NCBI GenBank assembly: GCA_024803745.1 | Contig: JANJXV010000048.1 | Coordinates: 1,583,501-1,647,500 of the forward strand | DNA from: Megascapheus bottae | Taxonomy: Eukaryota; Chordata; Mammalia; Rodentia; Geomyidae | Length of the DNA stretch: 64,000 bases | Direction: 5' to 3' | Part shown: positions 24,433 to 37,760 of the stretch, in pieces | Layout of the letters: every line of letters starts with the position of its first letter | Position numbering within the stretch: the stretch's first letter is position 1 | Position numbers and translations under genes: made by a program | The notes under the pieces: model-generated | What the model was told of the DNA's origin: nothing | Seen by the model: only the letters and a program-made list of their open reading frames with translations | Database searches by the model: none

Positions 24433-26788
24433 AACCACTAACCCTAACCCTAAACTTAACCCTAACCGTTACCCTAACCCTAACTCTAACCCTAACACTT
24501 ACCCTTAACCTAACCCTACCCTAACCCTTACCCTAACACTAACCCTAACCCTAACTCTTACCCTTAACCTAACCCTAACCCTAACTCTAACCCTAACCCC
24601 AACCCTAACCCGAACCCTAACCCGAACCCTAACCCTAAACCTTACCTTACCCTAACCGTAACCGTCACCCTAAACCTAATCCTTACACTTACCCTAACCC
24701 TAAGCATAAACCTAAACTTAACCCTTAACCTAACCCTAACCCTAACCCTAATCCTAACCCTAACCATTACCCTTACCCTAACCCTAACTCTAACCCTAAC
24801 CTTAACCCTAACCCTCACCCTTACAGTAACCCAACCCCTAACCCTAACCCTAAATCTAACCCTAACCCTTACCCTTAACCTAACATACACCCTAACCGTA
24901 ACCCTAACCCTAACCCTAAACCTAAACCTAACCTTATACCAAACACTTATCCTTCCTCTAACCCTAACCCTAACTCTAACCCTAAAGCTAACCCTAACAC
25001 TAAATCTAACCCTTTCCCTTACCCTAACCCTAACACTAAACCTAACCCTAACCTTTATCCTTACCCTAACCCTTACCCTAACTCTAACCCTAATTCTAAA
25101 CCTAACCCTTATCCTAACCCTAACCCTAACCCTTAACCTAACCCTAACACTAACCATCACCCCTAACCCTAACCCTTACCCTAACCCTAACCCTAACCAT
25201 AACCCTACCCTTACCCTAACACTAACCCTAACCCTAATCCTTACACTTACCGTAACTCTAACCCTAAACCTAAACCTAACCCTAACCCGTACTCTTACCC
25301 TAACCCTAACCCTAAACCTAACCCTAACCTTAACACTAATCCTTACACTTACCCTAACTCTAACCCCAACCCTAAACCTAACCCTAAGCCTAAGCCTAAC
25401 CCTAACCCGTACCCTAACCCTAACCCTAACCCTAACCCTAACAAGTAACCTTACACTAACCCTACCCCTTATCCTAACCCTTACCCTAACCCTAACACTT
25501 AACCTAACCCTAACACTAACCCTGACCCCTAACCCTAACCCTTACCCTAACCATAACCTTAACCCTAACCCTTACCCTTACCCTAACCCTAACTCTAATT
25601 CTAAACAGAACACTTATCCTAACCCTAACCCTAACTCTAACACTTAACCTAACCCTAACACTAACCATCACCCCTAACCCTAACCCTTACCCTAACCCTA
25701 ACCCTAACCCTACCCTTACCCTAACACTAACCCTAACCCTAATCCTTACACTAATCCTAACCCTAACACTAACCCTAACCCTTACCCTTTCCCTAACCCT
25801 AAGCCGAACTCTAACCCTAACCCTTACCCTAAACCTAACCCTAACCCTAACCGAAACCCTAACCCTAACCCATACCCTTACCCTTACTGTAACCAAACCC
25901 TAACCGTAACCCCAACCATAAACCTAACTCTAACCCTAACCCTTACCCTAACCCTAACCCTAACCCTAACACTTACCCTTACCCTAACCCTAATGCTAAC
26001 CCTAACCCTTATCCTAACCCTAACCCTAACCCTTAAACTAATCCTAACACTATCCATCACCCCTAACCCTTAACCTAACCCTAAACCTAACCCTAACCCC
26101 TAACCCTAATCCTAATCCTAACCCTAATCCTTATTCTAACCCTAAACCTAACCCTAGCACTTACCCTTACCCTACCCATACCCTAACCCTAACCCTAATC
26201 CTAACCCTTACCCTAACACTAAAGTAACCCTAAACCTAAACCTTACCCTAACTCTTACCCTTACCCTAACCCTAACCCTAAACCTAACCCTAAACCTTAT
26301 CCTTACCCTAAACCTAACCCTAACCCTTACCCTAAACCCAACCCTAACCCTAACCCTAACCCTTAACCTCACCTTTACCCTAACCCTAACCCTTACCCTT
26401 ACCCTTACCCTTACCCTAACGCTACACTAAACCTAACCCTACCCCTACACCTTACGCTAACCATAAACCTAACACTAACCCTTACCCTAAATCTAACCCT
26501 AACCCTAAACCTAACCCTAAGCCTTTCCCTTACCTTAACCCTAACCCTAACCCTTAACCTTACCCTAACGCTAAACCTAACCCTAACCCTAACTGTAACC
26601 CTAACACATAACCTTACCCTAACCCTAACCCTAAACATAACCATAAACCTAACCCTAACCTTACCCTAACCCTTACCATAACCCTAACCTTAACCCCAAC
26701 ACTAAACCTAACCCTAACCCTAAACCTAACCCTTACCCTTCCCCTAATCCTAACCCTAACCCTAACCCTTAACCTTACCCTAACACTA
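24433..26788. repeat. Higher-order unit of about 2.36 kb, copy 1
   Basis: It begins at AACCACTAACCC (24,433) and repeats at 26,789 and 29,156. Internal landmarks include CCGTAACCGTCACCC near 24,655, AACATACACC near 24,881, CTTATACCAAACAC near 24,933, CCATCACCCC at 25,154, 25,665 and 26,054, GTAACCAAACCC near 25,890 and CCTACACCTTACG near 26,445. The CCATCACCCC at 25,154 and 25,665 head two related sub-blocks 511 bases apart, so there is duplication inside the unit as well. Confidence 0.9.
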
Positions 26789-29155
26789 ACCACTAACCCT
26801 AACCCTAAACTTAACCCTAACCGTTACCCTAACCCTAACTCTAACCCTAACACTTACCCTTAACCTAACCCTACCCTAACCCTTACCCTAACACTAACCC
26901 TAACCCTAACTCTTACCCTTAACCTAACCCTAACCCTAACTCTAACCCTAACCCCAACCCTAACCCTTACCATAACCCGAACCCTAACCCTAAACCTTAC
27001 CTTACCCTAACCGTAACCGTCACCCTAAACCTAATCCTTACACTTACCCTAACCCTAAGCATAAACCTAACCCTAACCCTTAACCTAACCATAACCCTAA
27101 CCCTAATCCTAACCCTAACCATTACCCTTACCCTAACCCTAACTCTAACCCTAACCTTAACCCTAACCCTTACCCTTACAGTAACCCAAACCCTAACCCT
27201 AACCCTAAATCTAACCCTAACCCTTACCCTTAACCTAACATACACCCTAACCGTAACCCTAACCCTAACCCTAAACCTAACCTTATACCAAACACTTATC
27301 CTTCCTCTAACCCTAACCCTAACCCTAACCCTAAAGCTAACCCTAACACTAAATCTAACCCTTTCCCTTACCCTAACCCTAACACTAAACCTAACCCCAA
27401 CCTTTATCCTTACCCTAACCCTTACCCTAACCCTAACCCTAATTCTAAACCTAACCCTTATCCTAACCCTAACCCTAACCCTTAACCTAACCCTAACACT
27501 AAACATCACCCCTAACCCTAACCCTTACCCTAACCCTAACCCTAACCATAAACCTACCCTTACCCTAACACTAACCCTAACCCTAATCCTTACACTTACC
27601 GTAACTCTAACCCTAAACCTAAACCTAACCCTAACCCGTACTCTTACCCTAACCCTAACCCTATACCTAACCCTAACCTTAACACTAATCCTTACACTTA
27701 CCCTAACTCTAACCCCAACCCTAAACCTAACCCTAAGCCTAAGCCTAACCCTAACCCGTACCCTAACCCTAACCCTAACCCTAACCCTAACAAGTACCCT
27801 TACACTAACCCTACCCCTAATCCTAACCCTTACCCTAACCCTAACACTTAACCTAACCCTAACACTAACCCTGACCCCTAACCCTAACCCTTACCCTAAC
27901 CATAACCTTAACCCTAACCCTTACTCTTACCCTAACCCTAACCCTAATTCTAAACATAACACTTATCCTAACCCTAACCCTAACTCTAACACTTAACCTA
28001 ACCCTAACACTAACCATCACCCCTAACCCTAACCCTTACCCTAACCCTAACCCTAACCCTAACCCTACCCTTACCCTAACACTAACCCTAACCCTAATCC
28101 TTACACTAATCCTAACCCTAACCCTAACCCTAACCCTTACCCTTTCCCTAACCCTAAGCCGAACTCTAACCCTAACCCTTACCCTAAACCTAACCCTAAC
28201 CCTAACCCTAACCGAAACCCTAACCCTAACCCATACCCTTACCCTTACTGTAACCAAACCCTAACCGTAACCCCAACCATAAACCTAACTCTAACCCTAA
28301 CCCTTACCCTAACCCTAACCCTAACCCTAACACTTACCCTTACCCTAACCCTAATGCTAACCCTAACCCTTATCCTAACCCTAACCCTAACCCTAACCCT
28401 TAAACTAATCCTAACACTATCCATCACCCCTAACCCTTAACCTAACCCTAAACCTAACCCTAACCCCTAACCCTAATCCTAATCCTAACCCTAATCCTTA
28501 TTCTAACCCTAAACCTAACCCTAGCACTTACCCTTACCCTACCCATACCCTAACCCTAACCCTAATCCTAACCCTTACCCTAACACTAAAGTAACCCTAA
28601 ACCTAAACCTTACCCTAACTCTTACCCTTACCCTAACCCTAACCCTAAACCTAACCCTAAACCTTATCCTTACCCTAAACCTAACCCTAACCCTTACCCT
28701 AAACCCAACCCTAACCCTAACCCTAACCCTTAACCTCACCTTCACCCTAACCCTAACCCTTACCCTTACCCTTACCCTTACCCTAACGCTACACTAAACC
28801 TAACCCTACCCCTACACCTTACGCTAACCATAAACCTAACACTAACCCTTACCCTAAATCTAACCCTAACCCTAAACCTAACCCTAAGCCTTTCCCTTAC
28901 CTTAACCCTAACCCTAACCCTTAACCTTACCCTAACGCTAAACCTAACCCTAACCCTAACTGTAACCCTAACACATAACCTTACCCTAACCCTAACCCTA
29001 AACATAACCCTAAACCTAACCCTAACCTTACCCTAACCCTTACCATAACCCTAACCTTAACCCCAACACTAAACCTAACCCTAACCCTAAACCTAACCCT
29101 TACCCTTCCCCTAATCCTAACCCTAACCCTAACCCTTAACCTTACCCTAACACTA
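26789..29155. repeat. Higher-order unit of about 2.36 kb, copy 2
   Basis: This is a full tandem copy at an offset of 2349-2367 with the same internal order. CCATCACC landmarks are at 27,503 (mutated to ACATCACC), 28,014 and 28,421, and the 511-base spacing is conserved. It shares variants with copy 3 that copy 1 lacks, such as AACCCCAACCTTTATCC near 27,400 and CATAACCCTAAACC near 29,002, so copies 2 and 3 are closest relatives. Confidence 0.9.
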
Positions 29156-29853
29156 ACCACTAACCCTAACCCTAAACTTAACCCTAACCGTTACCCTAAC
29201 CCTAACTCTAACCCTAACACTTACCCTTAACCTAACCCTACCCTAACCCTTACCCTAACACTAACCCTAACCCTAACTCTTACCCTTAACCTAACCCTAA
29301 CCCTAACTCTAACCCTAACCCCAACCCTAACCCTTACCCTAACCCGAACCCTAACCCTAAACCTTACCTTACCCTAACCGTAACCGTCACCCTAAACCTA
29401 ATCCTTACACTTACCCTAACCCTAAGCATAAACCTAACCCTAACCCTTAACCTAACCATAACCCTAACCCTAATCCTAACCCTAACCATTACCCTTACCC
29501 TAACCCTAACTCTAACCCTAACCTTAACGCTAACCCTTACCCTTACAGTAACCCAAACCCTAACCCTAACCCTAAATCTAACCCTAACCCTTACCCTTAA
29601 CCTAACATACACCCTAACCGTAACCCTAACCCTAACCCTAAACCTAACCTTATACCAAACACTTATCCTTCCTCTAACCCTAACCCTAACCCTAACCCTA
29701 AAGCTAACCCTAACACTAAATCTAACCCTTTCCCTTACCCTAACCCTAACACTAAACCTAACCCCAACCTTTATCCTTACCCTAACCCTTACCCTAACCC
29801 TAACCCTAATTCTAAACCTAACCCTTATCCTAACCCTAACCCTAACCCTTACC

Positions 29854-29888
<35 letters not shown>

Positions 29889-30545
29889 ACTATCCATCAC
29901 CCCTAACCCTAAACCTAACCCTAAACCTAACCCTAACCCCTAACCCTAATCCTAATCCTAACCCTAATCCTTATTCTAACCCTAAACCTAACCCTAGCAC
30001 TTACCCTTATCCTACCCATACCCTAACCCTAACCCTAATCCTAACCCTTACCCTAACACTAAAGTAACCCTAAACCTAAACCTTACCCTAACTCTTACCC
30101 TTACCCTAACCCTAACCCTAAACCTAACCCTAAACCTTACCTTTACCCTAACCCTAACCCTTACCCTTACCCTTACCCTTACCCTAACGCTACACTAAAC
30201 CTAACCCTACCCCTACACCTTACGCTAACCATAAACCTAACACTAACCCTTACCCTAAATCAAACCCTAACCCTAAACCTAACCCTAACCCTTTCCCTTA
30301 CCTTAACCCTAAACCTAACCCTTAACCTTACCCTAACGCTAAACCTAACCCTAACCCTAACTGTAACCCTAACACATAACCTTACCCTAACCCTAACCCT
30401 AAACATAACCCTAAACCTAACCCTAACCTTACCCTAACCCTTACCATAACCCTAACCTTAACCCCAACACTAAACATAACCCTAACCCTAAACCTAACCC
30501 TTACCCTTCCCCTAATCCTAACCCTAACCCTAACCCTAAACCTAA
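29156..30545. repeat. Higher-order unit of about 2.36 kb, copy 3, internally deleted
   Basis: It is colinear with copy 2 up to the first CCATCACC site. It then jumps to the sequence that follows the third site: ACTATCCATCACCCC at 29,890 equals 28,416, not 27,498. This removes 918 bases relative to copy 2. A second gap of about 80 bases near 30,140 removes the part corresponding to roughly 28,660-28,740. Similarity ends at about 30,540. Recombination between the repeated CCATCACC sub-blocks explains the large gap. Confidence 0.88.
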
Positions 30546-31430
30546 CCCTTACCTTACCCTAACGCTAACCCTAATCCTAAACCTAACACTAACCCGAACC
30601 TTAACCCTAACCCTTACCCTTACCCTAACCATAATCCTAACCCTAACCCTAACCCTAAACCTAACCCTAATCCCAAACCTAACCTTTACCATCACCCTAA
30701 CCCTACCCCTAAACCTAACCTAACCCTTACCCTTACCCTCACCCTAACCCTAACCTTAACCCTAACCCTAACCCTAACCCTAACCCTAACTTTAACCCTA
30801 AACCTTATCCCTATCCTAACCCTAACCCTAACTGTAACCCTAATCCTAAACCTAACCCGTACTCTTAACTTATCCCTAACCCTAAAACTAACCCTAACCC
30901 TTGCTCTTAACCTAACCTTAACCCTGACCCTAAATCTAACCCTAACCCTAACCCTAACGCTAACTCTAAACCTAACCCTAACCCTAAACCCTAACCCTAT
31001 TCCTTACCCTAACCTGTACCCTTACCCTAACACTAACCCTACACCTAACCCTAACACTTACCCTAACCCTAACCCCAAACTAAACCCTTACCCTTACCCT
31101 AACCCTAACCCTAAACTTAACCCCAAACCTAAACCTAAATCTAATCCTAACCCTAACCCTAACCCTAACCTTAACCCTTACCATTAACCTAACCCTAAAC
31201 TTAACCCTAACACTTACCCTTAACCTAAACCTAACCCTAACCCTTACCCTCACACTAACCCTAACCCTAAACCTTACCCTAACCCTAACTCTAACACTAA
31301 ACCTAACCCTTACCCTAAACCTAACCCTAACCCCTAAGCTAACCCTTACCCTAACCCTAACCCTAACCGTAACTCTTACCCTTAAACTAACTCTAACCCT
31401 AACTCTAACCCTAACCCTAACCCTAACCCT
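30546..31430. repeat. Degenerate hexamer array
   Basis: Mixed array. A CCTATCCTAACCC / CTGTAACCCTAATCC succession near 30,807-30,900 resembles 32,281-32,380, suggesting a weak relative 1.5 kb downstream. No gene is visible. Confidence 0.6.
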
Positions 31431-32160
31431 TACCCTAATCCGAACCCTAACCTTAAACCTTCCCTTGCCCTAACCGTAACTGTAACCCTAAATCTAATCC
31501 TTACACTTACCCTAACCCTAACCTTAAACCTAACCCTAACCCTAACCCTAACCCTTAACCTAACCCTAAACCTAATCCTAAACCTAACCATTACCCTTAC
31601 CCTAACCCTAACTCTAACCCTAACCTTAACCCTAAACCTTACCCTTACAGTAACCCAAACCCTAAGCCTAACCCTAAACCTAACCCTAACCCTAACCCTT
31701 ACCCTTACCCTAAGATAAACCCTAAGCTTAACCGTAACCCTAACCCTAAAACTAACCTTAAACCAAACCCTTATGCTTTCCCTAACCCTAACCCTAACCC
31801 TAAACCTAAAGCTAACCCTAACACTAAACCTAACCCTTACCCTTATCCTTACCCTAACCCTAACCCTAACCCTAAACCTAACCCTAACCTTAACCCTAAT
31901 CCTTACACTTACCCTAACCCTAACTTTAACCCTAAACCTAACCCTAACGCTAATCCTAACGCTTACCCTTACCCTAACCCAAAACCCTAACTCTAAACCA
32001 ACACTAACCGTTACCGTAACACTAACCCTAACCCTAACGCTAACCCTAACGCTAACCCTAATCCTAAACCTAACACTAACCCTAACCTTAACCCTAACCC
32101 TTACCCTTACATTAACCATAATCCTAACCCTAACCGTAAACCTAACCCCCACCCAACCTT
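31431..32160. repeat. Diverged relative of the left part of the 2.36-kb unit
   Basis: CCGTAACTGTAACCC near 31,473, AATCCTTACACTTACCC, TTACAGTAACCC near 31,646 and AACCAAACCCTTATGC near 31,763 follow the same order as 24,655-24,945, with many more substitutions. The AACATACACC segment has decayed to AGATAAACC. This is an older copy outside the tandem series. Confidence 0.7.
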
Positions 32161-32880
32161 AACCTTACCCTTACTCTAACCCTAACCCTAAACCTAACCC
32201 TAACCCTTACCCTCACTCTAATCCTAACTTTAAACCTAACCCTAACCCTAACACTAACACTAACCTTAACCCTAAACTTTCTCCCTATCCTAACCCTAAC
32301 CCTAACCGTAACCCTAATCCTAACCCTAACCCTAAACTTAACCCATACCCTTAACTTAACCCTAACTCTGAACCTAAGCCTAACCCTTACCCTTATCTAA
32401 CCTTAACCCTAACCCTAAACCTAACCCTTACCCTTACCCAAACCCTAACCCTAAACCTAACCCTAACCTTTACCCTTACTCTAACCCTAACCCTAGCCCT
32501 AACCCTTAGCTTTACCCTAACCCTAACCATAAACCTACCCCTAAGCCTAACCCTAAACCCAACCCTAACCCTTACCCTTACCCTAACCCTAACCCTAACC
32601 CTAACACTAACCCCTAACCCTAATCCTAACCCTCACCCGTACACTTACCCTAACCCTAACGCTAAACCTAACACTTACCCTAACCCTAACTCTAACCTTA
32701 ACCCTTACCCTTACCCTAACCCTAACCCTAAACTTAACCCCAAACCTAAAACTAACCCTAACCCTGACCCTTACCCTAACACTTACCCTAACCCTAACCC
32801 TAACCCTAACCTAACCCTGAACCTAACACTAACCCTAAACCTAACCCTAACCCTAACCTAACCCTGAACCTAAACCTAAC
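32161..32880. repeat. Degenerate hexamer array with a 47-bp doublet
   Basis: Ordinary array. AACCTAACCCTGAACC occurs at about 32,808 and 32,855, a local 47-base duplication. No gene, RNA gene or unique sequence is visible. Confidence 0.6.
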
Positions 32881-33660
32881 CCTAACCCTAACCCTAACCC
32901 TTACCCTTTCCCGAACCCTAACCCTAACCATAACCCTACCCTAACCCTAACACTTACCCTTACCCTAACCCCAACCCTAACCCTAACCCTTACCCTAACC
33001 CTAACCCTAACCCTTACACTTAACCTAAACCTAAATCTCACCCGAAATCTAACCCTAACCCTAACCCTTACCCTTACCTTACCCTAACCCTAACCCTAAC
33101 CCTAAACTTTACCCTTGCCGTAAATAACCCTATCCTTTACCCTAAACCTAACCCTAACCCTAACCCTTACCCTAACCCTAACCCTAACCCTAACACTTAC
33201 CCTTACCCTAACCCTAACCCTAACCCTAACCCTTACCCTAACCCTAACCCTAACTCTAACCCTAACACTTACCTTAACCCTTACCCTAACCCTAACCCTA
33301 ACCCTTACCCTTTCCCGAACCCTAACCCTAACCATAACCCTACCCTAACCCTAACACTTACCCTTACCCTAACCCCAACCCTAACCCTAACCCTTACCCT
33401 AACCCTAACCCTAACCCTAACCCTTACCCTTACCCTAAACCTAAATCTCACCCGAAACCTAACCCTAACCCTAACCCTTACCCTTACCTTACCCTAACCC
33501 TAACCCTAACCCTAAACTATACCCTTGCCCTAAATAACCCTATCCCTTACCCTAAACCTAACCCTAACCCTAACCCTTACCATAACCCTAATCTTAACCC
33601 TAACCCTAACCCTAAACTATACCCTTGCCCTAAATAACCCTATCCCTTACCCTAACCCTA
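32881..33660. repeat. 418-bp tandem marked by CCCTTTCCCGAACCC and TAAATAACCC
   Basis: CCCTTTCCCGAACCC occurs near 32,905 and 33,308, and TAAATAACCCTATCC near 33,120, 33,530 and 33,630. The first two copies are almost identical over about 400 bases. The third, within 33,600-33,660, is a short additional copy of the TAAATAACCC segment only. Confidence 0.85.
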
Positions 33661-34870
33661 ACCCTAACCCTAACACTTACCCTAACCCTTACCCTAACCC
33701 TAACCCTTACCCTAACCATATCACTAACCATAACCCTTACCCTAACCCTATCCCTAACCCTAACACTCTTACCCTAACCCTAATCCTAAACCAAACCTAA
33801 CCCTAATCCTAAACCTAACCCTTAACCTAACCCTAACCCTAACTCTAACCCTACCCTAACCCTTACCCTAACCCTAACACTAACCCTAACCTTACCCTTT
33901 CCCTAACCCTAAAACTAACCCTAAACCTAACCCTTAACCTTACCCTAACCATAACCCTAAACCTAACCCTAACCCTAAAACTAACACTTAACTTAAACCT
34001 AACCCTAATCCGAACCCTAACACTTACCCTTACCCTAACCCTAACCCTAAACCTAAACCTAAACCTAACCCTAACCCTAACCCTTCCCTTACCCTAACGC
34101 TAACCCCAAACCTAACCCTAACCCTTAACCTTACTCTAATCCTAACCTTAACCCTAACCCTAACCTTAACCCTAAACCTTACACTTACCCTAACCCTAAC
34201 CCTAACACTAAACCTAAACCTAACATTAAACCTTACCCTAACCCTAACCCTAACCCTAACCTAACACATACCCTTACCATAACCCTAACCCTAACCTTAA
34301 ACCTAACCATAACCCTAACCCTAAATCTTACCCTTACCCTAACCCTAACCCTTACCCTTACCCTAACCCTAACCCTAACCACAACGATAAACCTAACCCT
34401 AACCCTAACACTTATCCTAACCCTAACCCTAACCCTAACCCTAACCCTAATCTTAAACCCAACCCTAACCCTAACCCTAACCCTAACCCCTAACCCTAAC
34501 CCTTACCCTAACCCTAACCCTAACCTAAACAGAACCCCTAACCAAAACACTAACCCTAACCCTAACCCTAAACCTTAACCCTAATCATAACCCTAACCCT
34601 TACCCTTATCCTAACCCTAACCCTAACACTTACCCTTACCCTAACCCTAACCCTAACCCTAACCCTTACCCTAACCCTAACCCTAACCTTAATCCTTACC
34701 CTTACCCTAACCCTAAATCTCACCCTAAACCTAACCCTAAACCTACCCCTTACCCTTACCCTTACCCTAACCCTAACACTAAACCTAACCCTTGCCCTAA
34801 AAAACCCTATCCCTAACCGTAACCCTAACCCTAACCCTAACCCTAACCCTAACCCTAACACTAACACTTA
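33661..34870. repeat. Degenerate array with a segment duplicated 744 bp downstream
   Basis: Most of the interval is ordinary array. The part 34,690-34,820, ending in CCCTTGCCCTAAAAAACCC (34,789), is nearly identical to 35,430-35,560 (35,533). It contains one of the longer perfect CCCTAA runs, 34,823-34,858. Confidence 0.7.
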
Positions 34871-35420
34871 ACCTAACCCTAACACTAACCATCACCCCTA
34901 ACCCTAACCCTTACCCTAACCCTATCCCTAACCCTAAGCCTAACACTAACCCCTAACCATAATCCTAACCCTGACCCTAACCCTCACCCCTAACCCTAAC
35001 CATAACCCTAACCCTTACCCTTATTGTAACTCTAACCCTAACCCTACCACTTACACTTATCCTAACCCATACCCTAACGCTAACACTAACCCTAACCCTT
35101 ACCCTAACCCTTACCCTAACTCTTACTCTTACCCTAACCCTAACCCTAACCCTAAACCTTACCCTTACACTAAACCTAACCCTAACCCTTAACCTAAACC
35201 TAACCCTAACCCTAAGCCTAACCCTAACCCTTAACCTTACCGTAACCCTAACCTTAACACTAACCCTTAGCCTTACCCTAACGCTAACCCTACCCCTACC
35301 CCTACACCTTACCCTAACAATAAACCTAACCCTTACCCTTACCCTAAACCTAACCCTAACCCTAAACCTAACCCTTAACCTTACCCTAACCATAACCCTA
35401 ACCCTTACCTTATCCTAACC
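34871..35420. repeat. CCATCACCCC-headed block, copy 1 of an outlying pair
   Basis: CCATCACCCC at 34,889 is followed by CTAAGCCTAACACTAACCCC, a CCATAATCC segment, and then CCTACCCCTACACCTTACCC near 35,290. The pair member starts at 37,043. Both look like shuffled pieces of the 2.36-kb family at 24.4-30.5 kb. Confidence 0.75.
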
Positions 35421-36600
35421 CTAACCCTAACCCTAATCCTTACCCTTACCCTAACCCTAATACTCACCCTAAACGTAACCCTAACCCTACCCCTTACCCT
35501 TACCCTTACCCTAACCCTAACACTAAACCTAACCCTTGCCCTAAAAAACCCTATCCCTTACCCTAAACCCAAACCTAAACCTAAGCCTTACCCTTACTTT
35601 AACCCTAACTCTAACCCTTACCATTCCCCTAACACTAAACCTAACCCTAACCATAACCCTACCATAACACATACCCTTACCCTAACCCTAACCTTAACCC
35701 TAACCGTAACCCTAAACCTATCCCTAAACCTAACCCTAACCCTAACCCTAACCCTTACTCTAAACCTAACCTTAACCCCAACACTAAACCTAACCCTAAC
35801 CCTAACCCTAACCCTAACCCCTACCCTAACCCTAACCCTAACCCTAACCTAACACTTACCCTTACCCTAACATTAACCCTAACCTTGAACCTAACCCTAA
35901 TCCCTAGCCCTTACCCTTACCCTAACACTAAACCTTACCCGTACCATAACCCTAACCCTAAACCTAACCCTAACCGTACCCCTAACCGTAACCTTAACCA
36001 GAACCCTTACCCTTACCCTAACCCTAACCCTAACCTTAATGCTAACCCTAACCCTAACCCTAACACTTCCCCTAACCCTAACCCTAATCCTAATCCTTAC
36101 CCTAACCCTAACCCTAACCCTAAACCTAACCCTAACCCTTATTCTCTCCCTAAACCTAACCCTAACTGTAACCCTTATTCTAACCCTAACCCTAATATTA
36201 ATCCTTAACCTAACCCTAACCCTAACCCTTAACCTAACCCTAACCCTTACCCTCTCACTAACCCTTACCCTAACTGTAACCCTAACACTTGACCTTAACC
36301 TAACCCTAACCCTAAACCTAACCCTAACCCTAACGCTAACCATAACCTTAACCCTAACCCTAACCCTAACCCTACCCTTACCCTAACCATAACCCTAACC
36401 CTAATACTTACCCTAACCCTAATCCTAACCTTAACCCTAACCCTTACCCTTACCCTAACCCTAACCCTAACCCTAACCGTAACCCTAACACATACCCTTA
36501 TCCTAACACTAACCCTAACATAACCCTAAACCAAACCCTAACCTTACCCTAAACCTTACCCTAACCCTAACCCTAACCCTAAACCTAACCCTAACCCTAA
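35421..36600. repeat. Degenerate array with second copy of the CCCTAAAAAACCC segment
   Basis: 35,430-35,560 duplicates 34,690-34,820. The rest is mixed array with no long paired block found. A TTAATGCTAACC motif near 36,036 starts a Leu-Thr open frame that is hexamer sequence only. Confidence 0.65.
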
Positions 36601-37040
36601 CCCCAAACCTAAACCTTACCCTTACAATAACCCTAACCCTAACCATAAACTTAACTCTAACCCTAACACTAACCCTACCCTTACCCTAACCCTAACCCTA
36701 ACACTAATACTTACCCGAACCCTAATCCTAACCCTAACCCTAACCCTTACTCTTTCCCTAACCCTAACCCGAATTCTAACCCTTACTCTTATCCTTAATC
36801 TAACCCTAACCCTAACCCTAACCGTAACCCTAAACCTAACCCTTACCCTTACCCTTACCGTAACCAAACCCTAACCATAACCCCAACCCTAAACCTAACC
36901 CTAACCCTAACCCTAACCCTTACCCTAACCCTAACCCTAACCCTAATACTAACACTTACCCTTACCCTAATCCTAATCCTAACACTAACCCTTATCCTTA
37001 CCCTATCCCTAAACCTAACCGTTAACCTAACCCTAACACT
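36601..37040. repeat. Diverged copy of the GTAACCAAACCC part of the 2.36-kb unit
   Basis: CCTACCCTTACCC, CCCTTTCCC-type, CCGAA-type and GTAACCAAACCCTAACC (near 36,860) landmarks follow the order of 28,060-28,270, and a CCATCACC site follows at 37,043 as it does at 28,421. It is therefore colinear with one third of the 2.36-kb unit. Confidence 0.75.
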
Positions 37041-37760
37041 AACCATCACCCCTAACCATAACCCTTACCCTAACCCTATCTATAACACTAAGCCTAACAC
37101 TAACCCCTAACCATAATCCTAACCCTAACCCTAACCCTCATCTAAACCCTAACCATAGCCCTAAACCTTACCCTTATCGTAAACCAAAACCTAACCCTAA
37201 CACTTACCCTTACCCTAACCCATACCCTAACCCTAACCCTAACCCTAACCCTTACCCTAACCCTAAACTAACCCTAACCCTAACTCTTACACTTACCCTA
37301 ACCCTAACCCTAACCCTAAACTTTTCCCTTACACTAAACCTAACCCTAACCCTTACCTTAAACCTAACCCTAGCCCTAACCCTAACCCTTAACCTTACCT
37401 TAACCCCAACCCTAACCCTAACCCTTACCCTTACCCTAACGCTAACCCTAACCCTAACCCTACCCCTACACCTTAACCTAACCATAAACCTAACCCTTAC
37501 CCTTACCCTAAACCTAACCCTAACCCTAAACCTAACCCTTAACTTACCCTAACCCTAACCCTAACCGTAACCGTAACCCTAAAACATACCCTTATCCTAA
37601 ACTTAACCCTAAACATAACCCTAAACCTAACCCTAACCTTACCCTAAACCTTACCCTAACCCTAACCATAACCCAACACTAAACCTAAACCTAACCCTAA
37701 ACCTAACCCTTACCCTTCCTCTAACCCTAACCCTAAACCTAACCCTATCCCTAACCCTAA
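37041..37760. repeat. CCATCACCCC-headed block, copy 2 of an outlying pair
   Basis: It matches 34,889-35,400 at an offset of about 2154. It continues through CCTACACCTTAACC near 37,465 and a CATAACCCTAAACC segment near 37,613 into CCCAACACTAAACC near 37,672, the order seen at the right end of the 2.36-kb units (28.79-29.11 kb). Confidence 0.75.

Noticed and set aside
24433..30545. Regularly recurring CCATCACCCC with intervening sequence, considered as a CRISPR-like array
   Set aside because: The spacing is 389-1473 bases, the intervening sequence is the same hexamer array, and there are no unique spacers or nearby genes.
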